Shown: positions 53,897-61,503 of the stretch, piece after piece | How positions within the stretch are numbered: position 1 is the stretch's first letter | Layout of the letters: every line of letters begins with the position of its first letter | Assembly: GCF_014635025.1 (NCBI RefSeq) | Contig: NZ_BMCE01000001.1 | Location: 1-64,000 of the forward strand | Source of the DNA: Fictibacillus barbaricus | Lineage (GTDB): Bacteria; Bacillota; Bacilli; Bacillales; Fictibacillaceae | Length of the DNA: 64,000 bases | Reading direction: 5' to 3' | Program-made: the position numbers and the translations under genes | The notes under the pieces: model-generated | The model's database searches: none | The model's input: only the letters and a program-made list of their open reading frames with translations | What the model was told of the DNA's origin: nothing

Positions 53897-55046
53897 GCGC
53901 TGCGTCCGCTAAGGTATAAACAATCGCATCGTCAGTAGGAGGATTATGCAGACCTGCTCTTACATCCCGAAAATGTCGCTGCAACGGATTTTGCGCGGAA
54001 AGACTTCGAGCACCCACGATCCTCATGGATAAATCGACCACCCGATTTGCACTGTTGGTTACAGAATGTTTAACAGCTGCGAGTTCTGCACCTATATATG
54101 GCCGCTGTTCAGGGCGTTCAACCCACTTTCTTGCGATAGCATAAAGGACCGTTCTTGCCTGAAATAGCTCCAGTTCTATTTTGCCGATCTTTCTTCTTAC
54201 TTCAGGCACGTCTGCAATAGGCCCTTTTAACGTATTAGGACTATAATTGGACGCAAAATCAATCGCATAATCCCGTGCTGCTTGAGCTATGCCAAGATAC
54301 ACAGCAGGAACCTGCAAGTACCAGCCTTTTGGAGACACGTGTTTTCCATCATCAATAACGAGAAGAGCATCTTCGGATACAAATACGTCGTTTAATAAGA
54401 GATCATCACTTTTCGTGCCTCTCATGGAGATGCTATCCCAGGTTTCTTTGACCGTCACTCCGTTTAATCGATGATCCACTAAGAAAAAGCCTTTATGATC
54501 TGTATGGCTAATGTTAGCTGTAATGATAGAGTAATCTAAGGCTTCTGCCATAGAAGCAAAAGCTTTGCTGCCGTTAATAAGCCACCCTTGATCTTTTTTT
54601 ACCGCTGTCGTTGTCGGAATACCCCCTCTAGAAGGACTCCCTGTTGCGCGCTCCGTCTGTGCGAGGTTAATGAGTGCATGATGTTCTACGACTTTATGGC
54701 TAAGGTTTGCGAATGTGTCTCCAGCCCAATGACGGTTTTCGGCAGCTTCTAAAAGAGTACCTAAATGCCAGCCAAGTGAAAGGGCAGTAGGTGCATCTCC
54801 TTCAGCCAAATGTTCCTGTATGGTTAAAAACTCAAGAAGATTTAATCCTTTGCCTCCGAACTCTTTTGGGATGGTGAGGGAAAGAAAGTTATATTTTTTT
54901 AGGTCCTGAAAGTTCTCATATGGGAAAATCCCTTCTCTATCTACACGTTCTGCTCGTTTCTTGAAAATTTCTTTTAGCGTTAAAGCTTTGTTTAAACTAT
55001 CTTCAAACCCCTCACTTACAGTTGGTACATTTAAAAGTTGGCTCAC
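53889..55046 (-). CDS. Acyl-CoA dehydrogenase-fold sulfur-assimilation monooxygenase (SfnB/DszC-like)
   Basis: A 385-residue flavoprotein of the acyl-CoA dehydrogenase superfamily, with FLSLTIPKEFGGKGL in the N-terminal helical domain, LAQTERATGSPSRGG in the middle and IVGARSLSAQNPLQRHFRDVRAGL at the C terminus. The latter resembles the DszC/SfnB/IsoB flavin-dependent subgroup rather than fatty-acid dehydrogenases. It sits under a SAM riboswitch, which argues for a sulfur-scavenging role. The substrate is unknown. GGAGGAG precedes the GTG/ATG-region start. Confidence 0.85.
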   Translation of the reverse strand: MSQLLNVPTVSEGFEDSLNKALTLKEIFKKRAERVDREGIFPYENFQDLKKYNFLSLTIPKEFGGKGLNLLEFLTIQEHLAEGDAPTALSLGWHLGTLLEAAENRHWAGDTFANLSHKVVEHHALINLAQTERATGSPSRGGIPTTTAVKKDQGWLINGSKAFASMAEALDYSIITANISHTDHKGFFLVDHRLNGVTVKETWDSISMRGTKSDDLLLNDVFVSEDALLVIDDGKHVSPKGWYLQVPAVYLGIAQAARDYAIDFASNYSPNTLKGPIADVPEVRRKIGKIELELFQARTVLYAIARKWVERPEQRPYIGAELAAVKHSVTNSANRVVDLSMRIVGARSLSAQNPLQRHFRDVRAGLHNPPTDDAIVYTLADAALS

Positions 55047-55075
55047 AGTTCTCCTCCTTTATTTTTTTAAAAAAA

Positions 55076-55110
55076 GGCACAAAAAATCCTCTTTCTAATG
55101 ACGAAAGAGG
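55076..55110 (-). terminator. S-box-controlled terminator (minus strand)
   Basis: CCTCTTTC-GTCATTA-GAAAGAGG followed by ATTTTTT on the minus strand, between the riboswitch and the gene. It acts as the expression platform. Confidence 0.85.
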
Positions 55111-55133
55111 ACGTAGTTACAAATACGAAGATC

Positions 55134-55243
55134 ACTCTCTCATCTATCAGACAGTTAATCTGTCTGCTGGAATTAGCACCTTTCTTAGAAAAAGCGGTTG
55201 CTGCAGGATCGTAGGACCAGTTCCTCCCCTGACTCTTGATAAG
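55134..55243 (-). ncRNA. SAM-I (S-box) riboswitch, minus strand
   Basis: The minus strand reads CTTATCAAGAG, GGGGAGGAACTGG, GCAGCAACC, AGGTGCTAATTCCAGCAGAC and GATGAGAGAG in the canonical S-box order. High SAM should favour the downstream terminator. The promoter TTGACA-18-TATAGT lies at 55274-55303. Confidence 0.93.
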
Positions 55244-55273
55244 ATTCATTACCATATTCATTTATTAGTGAAC

Positions 55274-55303
55274 ACTATAAGGGATGAGGCAAAGGGCTGT
55301 CAA
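55274..55303 (-). promoter_or_regulatory. promoter of the minus-strand S-box unit
   Basis: Minus strand TTGACA (55298-55303), 18 bases, TATAGT (55274-55279). Confidence 0.8.
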
Positions 55304-55350
55304 TTAAAAATCGAAAACTAAGAAAATTTACTCATTTCAAAAAAGAGGCG

Positions 55351-55379
55351 TTGACAGGCCACTTTTGATCCTGTATATT
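55351..55379 (+). promoter_or_regulatory. promoter of the plus-strand S-box unit
   Basis: TTGACA (55351-55356), 17 bases, TATATT (55374-55379). It is divergent from the promoter at 55274-55303, with start points about 120 bases apart. Confidence 0.85.
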
Positions 55380-55408
55380 TTGTTGATAAATTGAATATCA
55401 TCGATTTC

Positions 55409-55505
55409 TTATCGAGAGAGGTGGAGGGACTGGCCCTTTGAAGCCTCGGCAACAACTATTTTAGTACTGTGCCAATTCCAGCAAGCGTAAAGCTTGAGAG
55501 ATAAG
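55409..55505 (+). ncRNA. SAM-I (S-box) riboswitch, plus strand
   Basis: CTTATCGAGAGAGGTGGAGGGACTGG, GAAGCCTCGGCAACA, GTGCCAATTCCAGCAAGC and GAGAGATAAG in canonical order. It controls the YxeK-like and MetQ-like genes through the terminator at 55542. Confidence 0.95.
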
Positions 55506-55541
55506 AGGAGACCTATACGTATGTTTTTTAAACGTATCTTT

Positions 55542-55575
55542 AACCTCTTCTTAAATTTGAAGAGGTTTTTTATTT
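55542..55575 (+). terminator. S-box-controlled terminator (plus strand)
   Basis: AACCTCTTC-TTAAATTT-GAAGAGGTT with TTTTATTTT tail. Confidence 0.9.
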
Positions 55576-55622
55576 TCTCTTGGAACGGGTACGAAAAAAT
55601 TCATGATACGGAGGAAATTATT

Positions 55623-57014
55623 TTGAGTAAAGAAATTTTGTTAAACGCTTTTGAGATGACAAGTGCCATGCATAATTCTCATGGCCTCTGGAAGCACCCG
55701 GAGAACAAGAGACATAGAAACTATAAGGATCTGGATTATTGGATCCATTACGCAAAGCTTTTAGAAAAAGGAAAGTTTGACGCGGTGTTTTTTGCTGATG
55801 TACTTGGTGTATACGACGTGTACAAAAAAAGTAAACATCCTTCGATTCGTGATGGGCTGCAAGTTCCGTTGAACGATCCTGCTCTTCTCATTTCAGCGAT
55901 GGCCAGTGTTACAGAGCATTTGTCTTTCGCTGTAACGGTGAGTACGACGTACGAACAGCCTTTTGGTAATGCTAGACGTTTTTCCACACTCGATCATTTA
56001 ACAAAAGGACGAATTGCGTGGAATGTCGTAACTTCCTATCTGCCAAACGCCGCCAGAAATTTCGGGTTGGAAGATATGATCAAACACGATGAGAGATACA
56101 ATATAGCCGATGAATATCTAGAAGTGTCATATAAGCTTTGGGAAAACAGCTGGGAGGATGATGCGGTGATACAGGACATTGAGAGCAACACGCTCGTCAA
56201 CCCAGAAAAAGTCCATGAGATCCATCACAAAGGGCGCTATTTCAAGGTGGAAGGGCCTCATTTAAGCGAACCATCATTGCAGAGAACGCCGGTTATCTAC
56301 CAAGCAGGAACATCAGAACGAGGACGTGACTTTGCCGCAAAGCATGCTGAGTGTATTTTTGTAGGCGGTCCAACACCAAAAAGAATTCGTTTTTATGCAG
56401 ATGACATTCGAACACGAGCAGAGAAACACGGGCGGGACCCGGAGAAAATTAAAATCTTTTCGTTCTTAAACGTTGTGGTAGGCAGAACAACAGAAGAAGC
56501 TGAAGAAAAGTTTAAAGCATATGCCAGTGTTTGGAGTTCTGATGCTGCAAAAGCTCAATACGGAGCAAGCGGCTATGACATTGCTGAATATGAAGGGCTG
56601 GATGCTGATCTTCCTTTTGCATACAAAAAGTCTACTGAAGGCGGACATTATAAAGCAGCTACTCTTACAACGGATGCTCCTAGACCGCTAACTATCGGAG
56701 AAGTTTTAAAACGATTTGAGGAACCTGACAGGGGAAGCTTTATAGTCGGCAATCCAGAAGAAGTAGCAGATGGGATTCAAAAGCAGTTTGAAGAGTCTGG
56801 AGTGGATGGTTTTAATTTAAATCATCTGGTTACACCAGGCGACCTTGAAGCCTTTGTGGAGTTGGTTGTACCTGTTCTTCAAGAGAGAGGACTCTACAAA
56901 AAAGAATACAGCAAAGGAACACTTAGGGAAAAATTATTTCCGAAAGGTGAATCTTTATTGCCTCAAGACCATCCGGCAGCAAAATTTAGACGAGTTCTTG
57001 CAGAAACAAAATAA
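55623..57014 (+). CDS. FMN-dependent monooxygenase of the NtaA/SnaA/DszA family (YxeK-like)
   Basis: A 463-residue luciferase-like flavin monooxygenase. I place the start at TTG 55623 behind GGAGG. A reading from 55494 would run through the riboswitch and its terminator and is rejected. HGLWKHPENKRHR, ARRFSTLDHLTKGRIAWNVVTS, AGTSERGRDFAAKHAECIF and HPAAKFR are close to YxeK, the S-(2-succino)cysteine-pathway enzyme of B. subtilis. Under S-box control it should release sulfur or carbon from an organosulfur compound. metQ-like follows 29 bases later. Confidence 0.92.
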   Translation: MSKEILLNAFEMTSAMHNSHGLWKHPENKRHRNYKDLDYWIHYAKLLEKGKFDAVFFADVLGVYDVYKKSKHPSIRDGLQVPLNDPALLISAMASVTEHLSFAVTVSTTYEQPFGNARRFSTLDHLTKGRIAWNVVTSYLPNAARNFGLEDMIKHDERYNIADEYLEVSYKLWENSWEDDAVIQDIESNTLVNPEKVHEIHHKGRYFKVEGPHLSEPSLQRTPVIYQAGTSERGRDFAAKHAECIFVGGPTPKRIRFYADDIRTRAEKHGRDPEKIKIFSFLNVVVGRTTEEAEEKFKAYASVWSSDAAKAQYGASGYDIAEYEGLDADLPFAYKKSTEGGHYKAATLTTDAPRPLTIGEVLKRFEEPDRGSFIVGNPEEVADGIQKQFEESGVDGFNLNHLVTPGDLEAFVELVVPVLQERGLYKKEYSKGTLREKLFPKGESLLPQDHPAAKFRRVLAETK

Positions 57015-57043
57015 AAATTCAGCAGAAGCGGGGAGGAAACGAA

Positions 57044-57853
57044 TTGAGAAGAAATCTACTATTTATTTTAGCTGTCTTGTTAATAAGCATTGCTGCTGGC
57101 TGTGGTGCTTCAGGAGAGAACGAAAAAAAGGTAATTACCCTTGGTGCAACAGTACCATATAGTGACATGCTTGAAAATGGGGTTAAACCCTATTTAGAGA
57201 AAAAGGGATATACAGTTGAAGTGAAAGAATTCAATGACTATGTGCAGCCGAATATTTCATTAAAAAGCGGATCATTGGATGCAAACCTTTTTCAGCATAA
57301 GGTGTATATGGATGCATTCGCGAAAGAAAATAATATGAAATTGTCCTCTGTTATTACAGTGCCGACAGCACCGATCGGCATCTATTCCAAGAAGTATAAA
57401 TCTCTAAATGAAATCAAACCTGGAAGCACGGTCTCCCTGGCAAATGATCCTACTAACTTAGCGAGAGGTCTGACCGTTTTAAGAGATAATGGCTTAATAG
57501 AAATTAATAGCTCAGCTAACCCTCTAAAAGTATCAGAAAAAGATGTTACCAAAAATCCGAAGAGCCTAAAGTTCCAGCCAGTTGAAGCCGCCCAAACACC
57601 TAGGACACTAGATTCAGTAGATTTGGCAGCCGTTAACGGAAACTTTGCCATCTCATCAGGGCTGAATTTAAAAGATGCTCTTGTAAAGGACAAACTGCCT
57701 GAGGAGATTATTAATCGAATCGTTGTACTAGAAGAGAATAAAGACTCGAAATTGGCTAAAGATCTTAAAGCTGCAGTGGAATCAGAGGAATTTAGAAAAG
57801 TTATAGACAGTAAGTTTGAAGAATTTCATAAGCCTCAATGGATGAATAAATAA
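57044..57853 (+). CDS. MetQ/NlpA-family methionine-type substrate-binding lipoprotein
   Basis: A 269-residue lipoprotein. The lipobox is IAAGC (Cys20), and the MetQ features VITLGATVPYSDMLENGVKPYLEKKGYTVE and LFQHKVYMDAFAKENN are clear. It would bind methionine or a related sulfur compound for an ABC importer. The start is TTG with GGGGAGG upstream. No ATPase or permease gene follows, so it must use a transporter encoded elsewhere or act alone. Confidence 0.92.
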   Translation: MRRNLLFILAVLLISIAAGCGASGENEKKVITLGATVPYSDMLENGVKPYLEKKGYTVEVKEFNDYVQPNISLKSGSLDANLFQHKVYMDAFAKENNMKLSSVITVPTAPIGIYSKKYKSLNEIKPGSTVSLANDPTNLARGLTVLRDNGLIEINSSANPLKVSEKDVTKNPKSLKFQPVEAAQTPRTLDSVDLAAVNGNFAISSGLNLKDALVKDKLPEEIINRIVVLEENKDSKLAKDLKAAVESEEFRKVIDSKFEEFHKPQWMNK

Positions 57854-57947
57854 ATGACAACAAAATAAAATATCTTGTCCAAAAGCCGTTACCAACTCTC
57901 TTAAACACTCATAGAATGTCTTATGTTATTTTAAGGGGGAGATCAAA

Positions 57948-58127
57948 TTGAGTAATTGCCCGCATTGTGGCCTTTTTCGATACGATTTAAGCGGATGTAT
58001 CTGCTCAGATCAAGACTATAATAGTGATTGGAACTCGAGATATATTGATGAAATCTTCAATAAAGACAACGGTCTTGTAAGAGGACAAAAAAAGGTAAGA
58101 AAACAAAAGAAACGACCAGGAATGTAG
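57948..58127 (+). CDS. Small cysteine-rich hypothetical protein
   Basis: A 59-residue protein from TTG 57948 with GGGGGAG eight bases upstream. It begins MSNCPHCGLFRYDLSGCICS, giving a CxxC and a CxC pair that could hold zinc, and ends in a basic stretch (KKVRKQKKRPGM). A terminator follows 40 bases later. It is not recognised as a named family. The strong ribosome site and cysteine pattern argue that it is real. Confidence 0.7.
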   Translation: MSNCPHCGLFRYDLSGCICSDQDYNSDWNSRYIDEIFNKDNGLVRGQKKVRKQKKRPGM

Positions 58128-58166
58128 TAAAACATGGCTTATTCATACTTACTATAAATGAATTAG

Positions 58167-58214
58167 AGCTGACTTAAAGGTTTGTGAATGGCAAATCATA
58201 GGTCAGCTTTTTTG
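58167..58214 (+). terminator. terminator after the small cysteine-rich gene
   Basis: AGCTGAC..GTCAGCT with T6 tail. The loop is long (28 bases). Confidence 0.7.
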
Positions 58215-58228
58215 GATATAAAGAAAGA

Positions 58229-58262
58229 AGCAGAACCCAGAACGAAAAGGGTCTGCTCTTTT
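58229..58262. terminator. terminator near the GNAT gene
   Basis: AGCAGAACCC..GGGTCTGCT stem directly before the GNAT stop (convergent side). Tails are T-rich on both strands. Confidence 0.6.
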
Positions 58263-58267
58263 GTTAG

Positions 58268-58774
58268 TCACCTTCTTGGACGAAGTGGCGGTGCTGTATT
58301 CAGTTTTCTTACAATAGAAGAATATTGAACACTTTTTAGTTGGTTGGAGTCAGACTTAGAACCGTCAAGTTCTTTTAGGATAACCATATTAGACCCAATC
58401 TGCCCCTGTACTTTAAATCCCCAACGCTGAAAGACTTTGAGTGCGTCTGTGTTTTCTTCATCAACTGTGCCAAGAACCGTTCGGATGCCTTGTTCCATTA
58501 AATGCCTTTCAAAGGCCGGGAGAACAGAACTGGCTATCCCTTTCCCTTGATGCTTCGTATCTAAAACGACATAGTCAATATAGATCATCTGTCCGATTCT
58601 AAACCGATAGGAAACAAAACCAACGATCGTATTGTTATTATCGGATACAATTAAGACCTCATTAGCCATTCGTAAGATTAACTCAATAACTTCTTTACGG
58701 ACTTGAAAATTATTAACTACCATATCAACCAATATCGGATCGTCTTTTCCAGGAACCCGTTTGCGAATATACAA
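58268..58774 (-). CDS. GNAT family N-acetyltransferase
   Basis: A 168-residue acetyltransferase. Motif A is VVLDTKHQGKGIASSVLPAFE and motif B ENTDALKVFQRWGFKVQGQIG. A basic, proline-rich tail of about 35 residues follows (SDSNQLKSVQ..APPLRPRR). The start is TTG with AAGGGGGA upstream. The substrate is unknown. Confidence 0.88.
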   Translation of the reverse strand: MYIRKRVPGKDDPILVDMVVNNFQVRKEVIELILRMANEVLIVSDNNNTIVGFVSYRFRIGQMIYIDYVVLDTKHQGKGIASSVLPAFERHLMEQGIRTVLGTVDEENTDALKVFQRWGFKVQGQIGSNMVILKELDGSKSDSNQLKSVQYSSIVRKLNTAPPLRPRR

Positions 58775-58989
58775 ATATATTCCCCCTTATACACTTTACG
58801 AAGGGAAGATATTGACGAAAAATAGAGAAAGATTTACTTGTGAACAAAATTTTTAGGTCAGTACAACGATACTATTTTTTAAAAAATCCCCCTTGCTTGT
58901 ACTATATGTGGTTGTCCCATAAAGGGTATGGATATCTTCCTAATTCTTATTAAAAGGGCTAAAGGCCAAGGAGGGTCTGGAAACATAAG

Positions 58990-59015
58990 AAAGCCGGGGA
59001 TTTCCCCGGCTTTAT
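58990..59015. terminator. strong GC hairpin after the microprotein
   Basis: AAAGCCGGGGATTTCCCCGGCTTT, perfect stem. The T-tracts are short on both sides. It lies 21 bases past the stop of the putative microgene on the minus strand. Confidence 0.6.
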
Positions 59016-59035
59016 AGCACTAAATGCTATTCCCA

Positions 59036-59104
59036 TTATGCTGTAGGTCTTTTTTTACATTTTTTTCTTTTTTTCTTAGGAGCAAGTAAGCACACAATAG
59101 ACAC
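59036..59104 (-). CDS. Putative 22-residue basic microprotein
   Basis: On the minus strand a short frame reads MSIVCLLAPKKKRKKCKKRP plus Thr-Ala, with GAGGGGGG immediately upstream and a strong hairpin behind it. An internal GTG at 59095, better spaced from the ribosome site, would give 19 residues. It has nine lysines, three arginines and two cysteines after a short hydrophobic start. I do not recognise it. The remainder of 58775-59301 shows no other gene. Confidence 0.4.
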   Translation of the reverse strand: MSIVCLLAPKKKRKKCKKRPTA

Positions 59105-59301
59105 CCCCCTCTATATGTGAACTTTTGAAAAGAGAACGAATTAACATCCTCTTTTCTACTATATCTTACGCATGCTTGTCTTAAATGCTTGGACAAATAA
59201 GGATTTTAGACAAAATGATCAAAAACAAAACACGGTTACAGCCAGTTGCATGAATTCGTTTATAATTAAGGATACTGCTTTGGGATAAGGAGAAGTTCGA
59301 A

Positions 59302-59523
59302 ATGAACTATGTGAAGAACAACGTAAAACAAATATTTAAAGTGCTGGAGTATATCGAACAACATATAGATGAATCGTTAACTTTAGAGAAACTTGCAAGC
59401 ATCTCCACCTATTCTCCTTTTCACTTTCAACGAATGTTCAAGAGCGTTATTGGTGAAACACCAGCTGCCTATGTAAAGAGATATCGTTTAGAAAATGCAG
59501 CTCACTTGCAAGTCTTCGTATAA
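59302..59523 (+). pseudogene. Truncated AraC-family regulator
   Basis: A 73-residue frame whose sequence (IEQHIDESLTLEKLASISTYSPFHFQRMFKSVIGETPAAYVKRYRLENAA) is the first helix-turn-helix of an AraC/XylS DNA-binding domain. It then stops early where the second helix-turn-helix should begin. AAGGAGAAG precedes the ATG. After the stop, the stretch up to about 59600 reads in the same frame as RGSFNYLYIAWHA, faintly like the end of a GyrI-like domain. This suggests a deletion within a longer gene. Confidence 0.7.
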
Positions 59524-59645
59524 AAGCACATGCAGAATTGCTATAGGGGATCATTTAATTATCTTTACATTGCTTGGCATGCTTCAAGGTTTAATGAATT
59601 AAAAGAAAGTAGAAGCTTATTCAATAGGCTTCTTTTTTATATAAA

Positions 59646-59690
59646 AAACCCACTGACATAATGGAGACCATTGCATCAGTGGGAAAAAAT
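59646..59690 (-). terminator. terminator of the POT transporter gene
   Basis: Minus strand CCCACTGA..TCAGTGGG with an inner CAATGG..CCATT stem and T6 tail. Confidence 0.85.
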
Positions 59691-59699
59691 AACATTTTA

Positions 59700-61190
59700 T
59701 TATCGGATACCCTTCATGAACTCTTGAATCTTAGGTGAGATCACGAATAAGAACAGAGATAGTAAGATAGCAACTCCGCCGATTGTACCGAAGTACATCA
59801 TTTCTGTTTCAGCAGAATAGAACTTAACGATCTGTGCATTGATTGCTTGTGCAGCAGCACTAGATAGGAACCATAAGCTCATTGTTTGTGCTGAGAAAGC
59901 AGCTGGGGCAAGCTTAGTTGTTGCTGAAAGTCCAACAGGTGATAATAATAGTTCACCAATTACGACGATGAAGTAACTAAGAACAAGCCATAATGGATTT
60001 ACTAGAGAATCTTCACCGCCAAAGTAAGCAGGAAGAAGGATAACAAGGAATGATAATCCAGCAAATAGCAAACTTAACGCAAATTTCTTTGGCACTGTCG
60101 GCTGACGGTCACCAAGCTTCACCCAGATCCAAGCGAACAACGGCGCTAATGCAATAATGAATAATGGGTTCAATGATTGGAACCAAGCTGGTGAAATCGT
60201 GATACCTGCAAATTCAAGGTCTGTACGCTTGTCTGCATATACAGCAAGAATGGTAGAACCTTGTTCTTGAATAGCCCAGAACATTACAGATGCAATAAAT
60301 AACGGGATATATGCGATAATTCTTGAACGCTCAGTTGCCGTCGTTTTTGGGCTTCGGTACATCACGATAAAGTAGATTGTCGGGATTGTAATACCAAAAA
60401 TACCAACAAGTGTAATGAAAACATCAAGTGTAAAGATTCCAGCAGGAATTGTAGTACCTAAGATCACAGCTAATACAACTACTGAGATTCCAACAATCAG
60501 AGATACCTTTTTCTTCTCAGCTGGAGATAATGGGTTAGGCACAAAAGTACCCGCAAGACCTAGATTTTTTTTCTTTGTAAGAACAAAGACGATCAGTCCT
60601 AAAAGCATACCTACAGCTGCAATAGCGAATCCTAGATGGAAGCTTGTTTTTGCAACTTCCCCTACAAGTAACGGGGAAAGGAATGCACCAAGGTTGATAC
60701 CCATGTAGAAGATACTGAAACCAGCATCTCGACGATTATCTTCTGGTGCGTACATATCACCTACAACACTGGATACGTTAGGTTTAAGTAAGCCTGTCCC
60801 AATAACGATGAAGACCATTGAAACAAATAACATGGTCAGATTGCCCGGCAAGGACAATACGATATGACCGATCATAATTAAAATACCACCGTAGAATAGT
60901 GCTTTAGATGTACCAAAAACTCTGTCTGCTAACCAACCACCGATTACACCTGACATATATACGAGTGAACCATAAATGGACATGATGGCTAAAGCAGTGG
61001 ACTGGTCAAGCCCTAAACCACCTTTTGAAACTTCATAGTACATGTAATAGATCAGGATTGCTCTCATTCCATAATAAGAAAAGCGCTCCCAAAACTCAGT
61101 GAAGAAAAGTGTGAATAGACCTTTAGGATGTCCAAAGAAGCCTTTTTGAGGCACACTATCCACAATTTTCTGTCTATTAATGTCTGACAT
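59700..61190 (-). CDS. POT-family proton-dependent peptide transporter
   Basis: A 496-residue transporter with about 14 membrane helices, typical of bacterial POT/PTR2 members (DtpT, YclF). The ExxERFxYY motif is ERFSYYGMRAILIYYMY near residue 34, and the signature FSIFYMGINLGAFLSPLLVG (about 160-180) is present. It imports di- and tripeptides with protons. AAGGAGG precedes the ATG, and its own promoter is at 61218-61247. Confidence 0.95.
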   Translation of the reverse strand: MSDINRQKIVDSVPQKGFFGHPKGLFTLFFTEFWERFSYYGMRAILIYYMYYEVSKGGLGLDQSTALAIMSIYGSLVYMSGVIGGWLADRVFGTSKALFYGGILIMIGHIVLSLPGNLTMLFVSMVFIVIGTGLLKPNVSSVVGDMYAPEDNRRDAGFSIFYMGINLGAFLSPLLVGEVAKTSFHLGFAIAAVGMLLGLIVFVLTKKKNLGLAGTFVPNPLSPAEKKKVSLIVGISVVVLAVILGTTIPAGIFTLDVFITLVGIFGITIPTIYFIVMYRSPKTTATERSRIIAYIPLFIASVMFWAIQEQGSTILAVYADKRTDLEFAGITISPAWFQSLNPLFIIALAPLFAWIWVKLGDRQPTVPKKFALSLLFAGLSFLVILLPAYFGGEDSLVNPLWLVLSYFIVVIGELLLSPVGLSATTKLAPAAFSAQTMSLWFLSSAAAQAINAQIVKFYSAETEMMYFGTIGGVAILLSLFLFVISPKIQEFMKGIR

Positions 61191-61217
61191 GAGACAACCT
61201 CCTTTAGTTCATTAAAT

Positions 61218-61247
61218 ATAATACTTTGAAATATTTATTATTGTCAA
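61218..61247 (-). promoter_or_regulatory. promoter of the POT gene
   Basis: Minus strand TTGACA (61242-61247), 18 bases, TATTAT (61218-61223). Confidence 0.75.
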
Positions 61248-61423
61248 AAGTTTTTGGCTTATCTATTATTACAGGTTCTCATACATTCGTAAATGGAAAT
61301 TACAGCCTATATAAGCAAAATGAATTATAATCATGCAAAAACTGGTATATGAGAGTAAGAAATAAGACTTAGGGACAGTTTATATTTTGCAAAAAAGCGT
61401 ACAAATATGAATGTATTGGAAAT

Positions 61424-61431
61424 GCTATGAT
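61424..61431 (+). promoter_or_regulatory. extended -10 promoter of the RlmN paralogue
   Basis: TGCTATGAT is an extended -10 element 73 bases before the ATG. No clear -35 is seen. The 312-base gap 61191-61503 holds this, the POT promoter and nothing else I can name. Confidence 0.45.
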
Positions 61432-61503
61432 AACATTGAGGGAATGATAAGTTTTCAGTAGTATAGAAGAAGAAGTTTACAGGTTTTGAAAAGAGGTCTT
61501 TTT

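Noticed and set aside
55494-55622. N-terminal extension of the YxeK-like protein
   Set aside because: It would be translated from the end of the SAM riboswitch through its terminator; the TTG at 55623 has a proper ribosome site.
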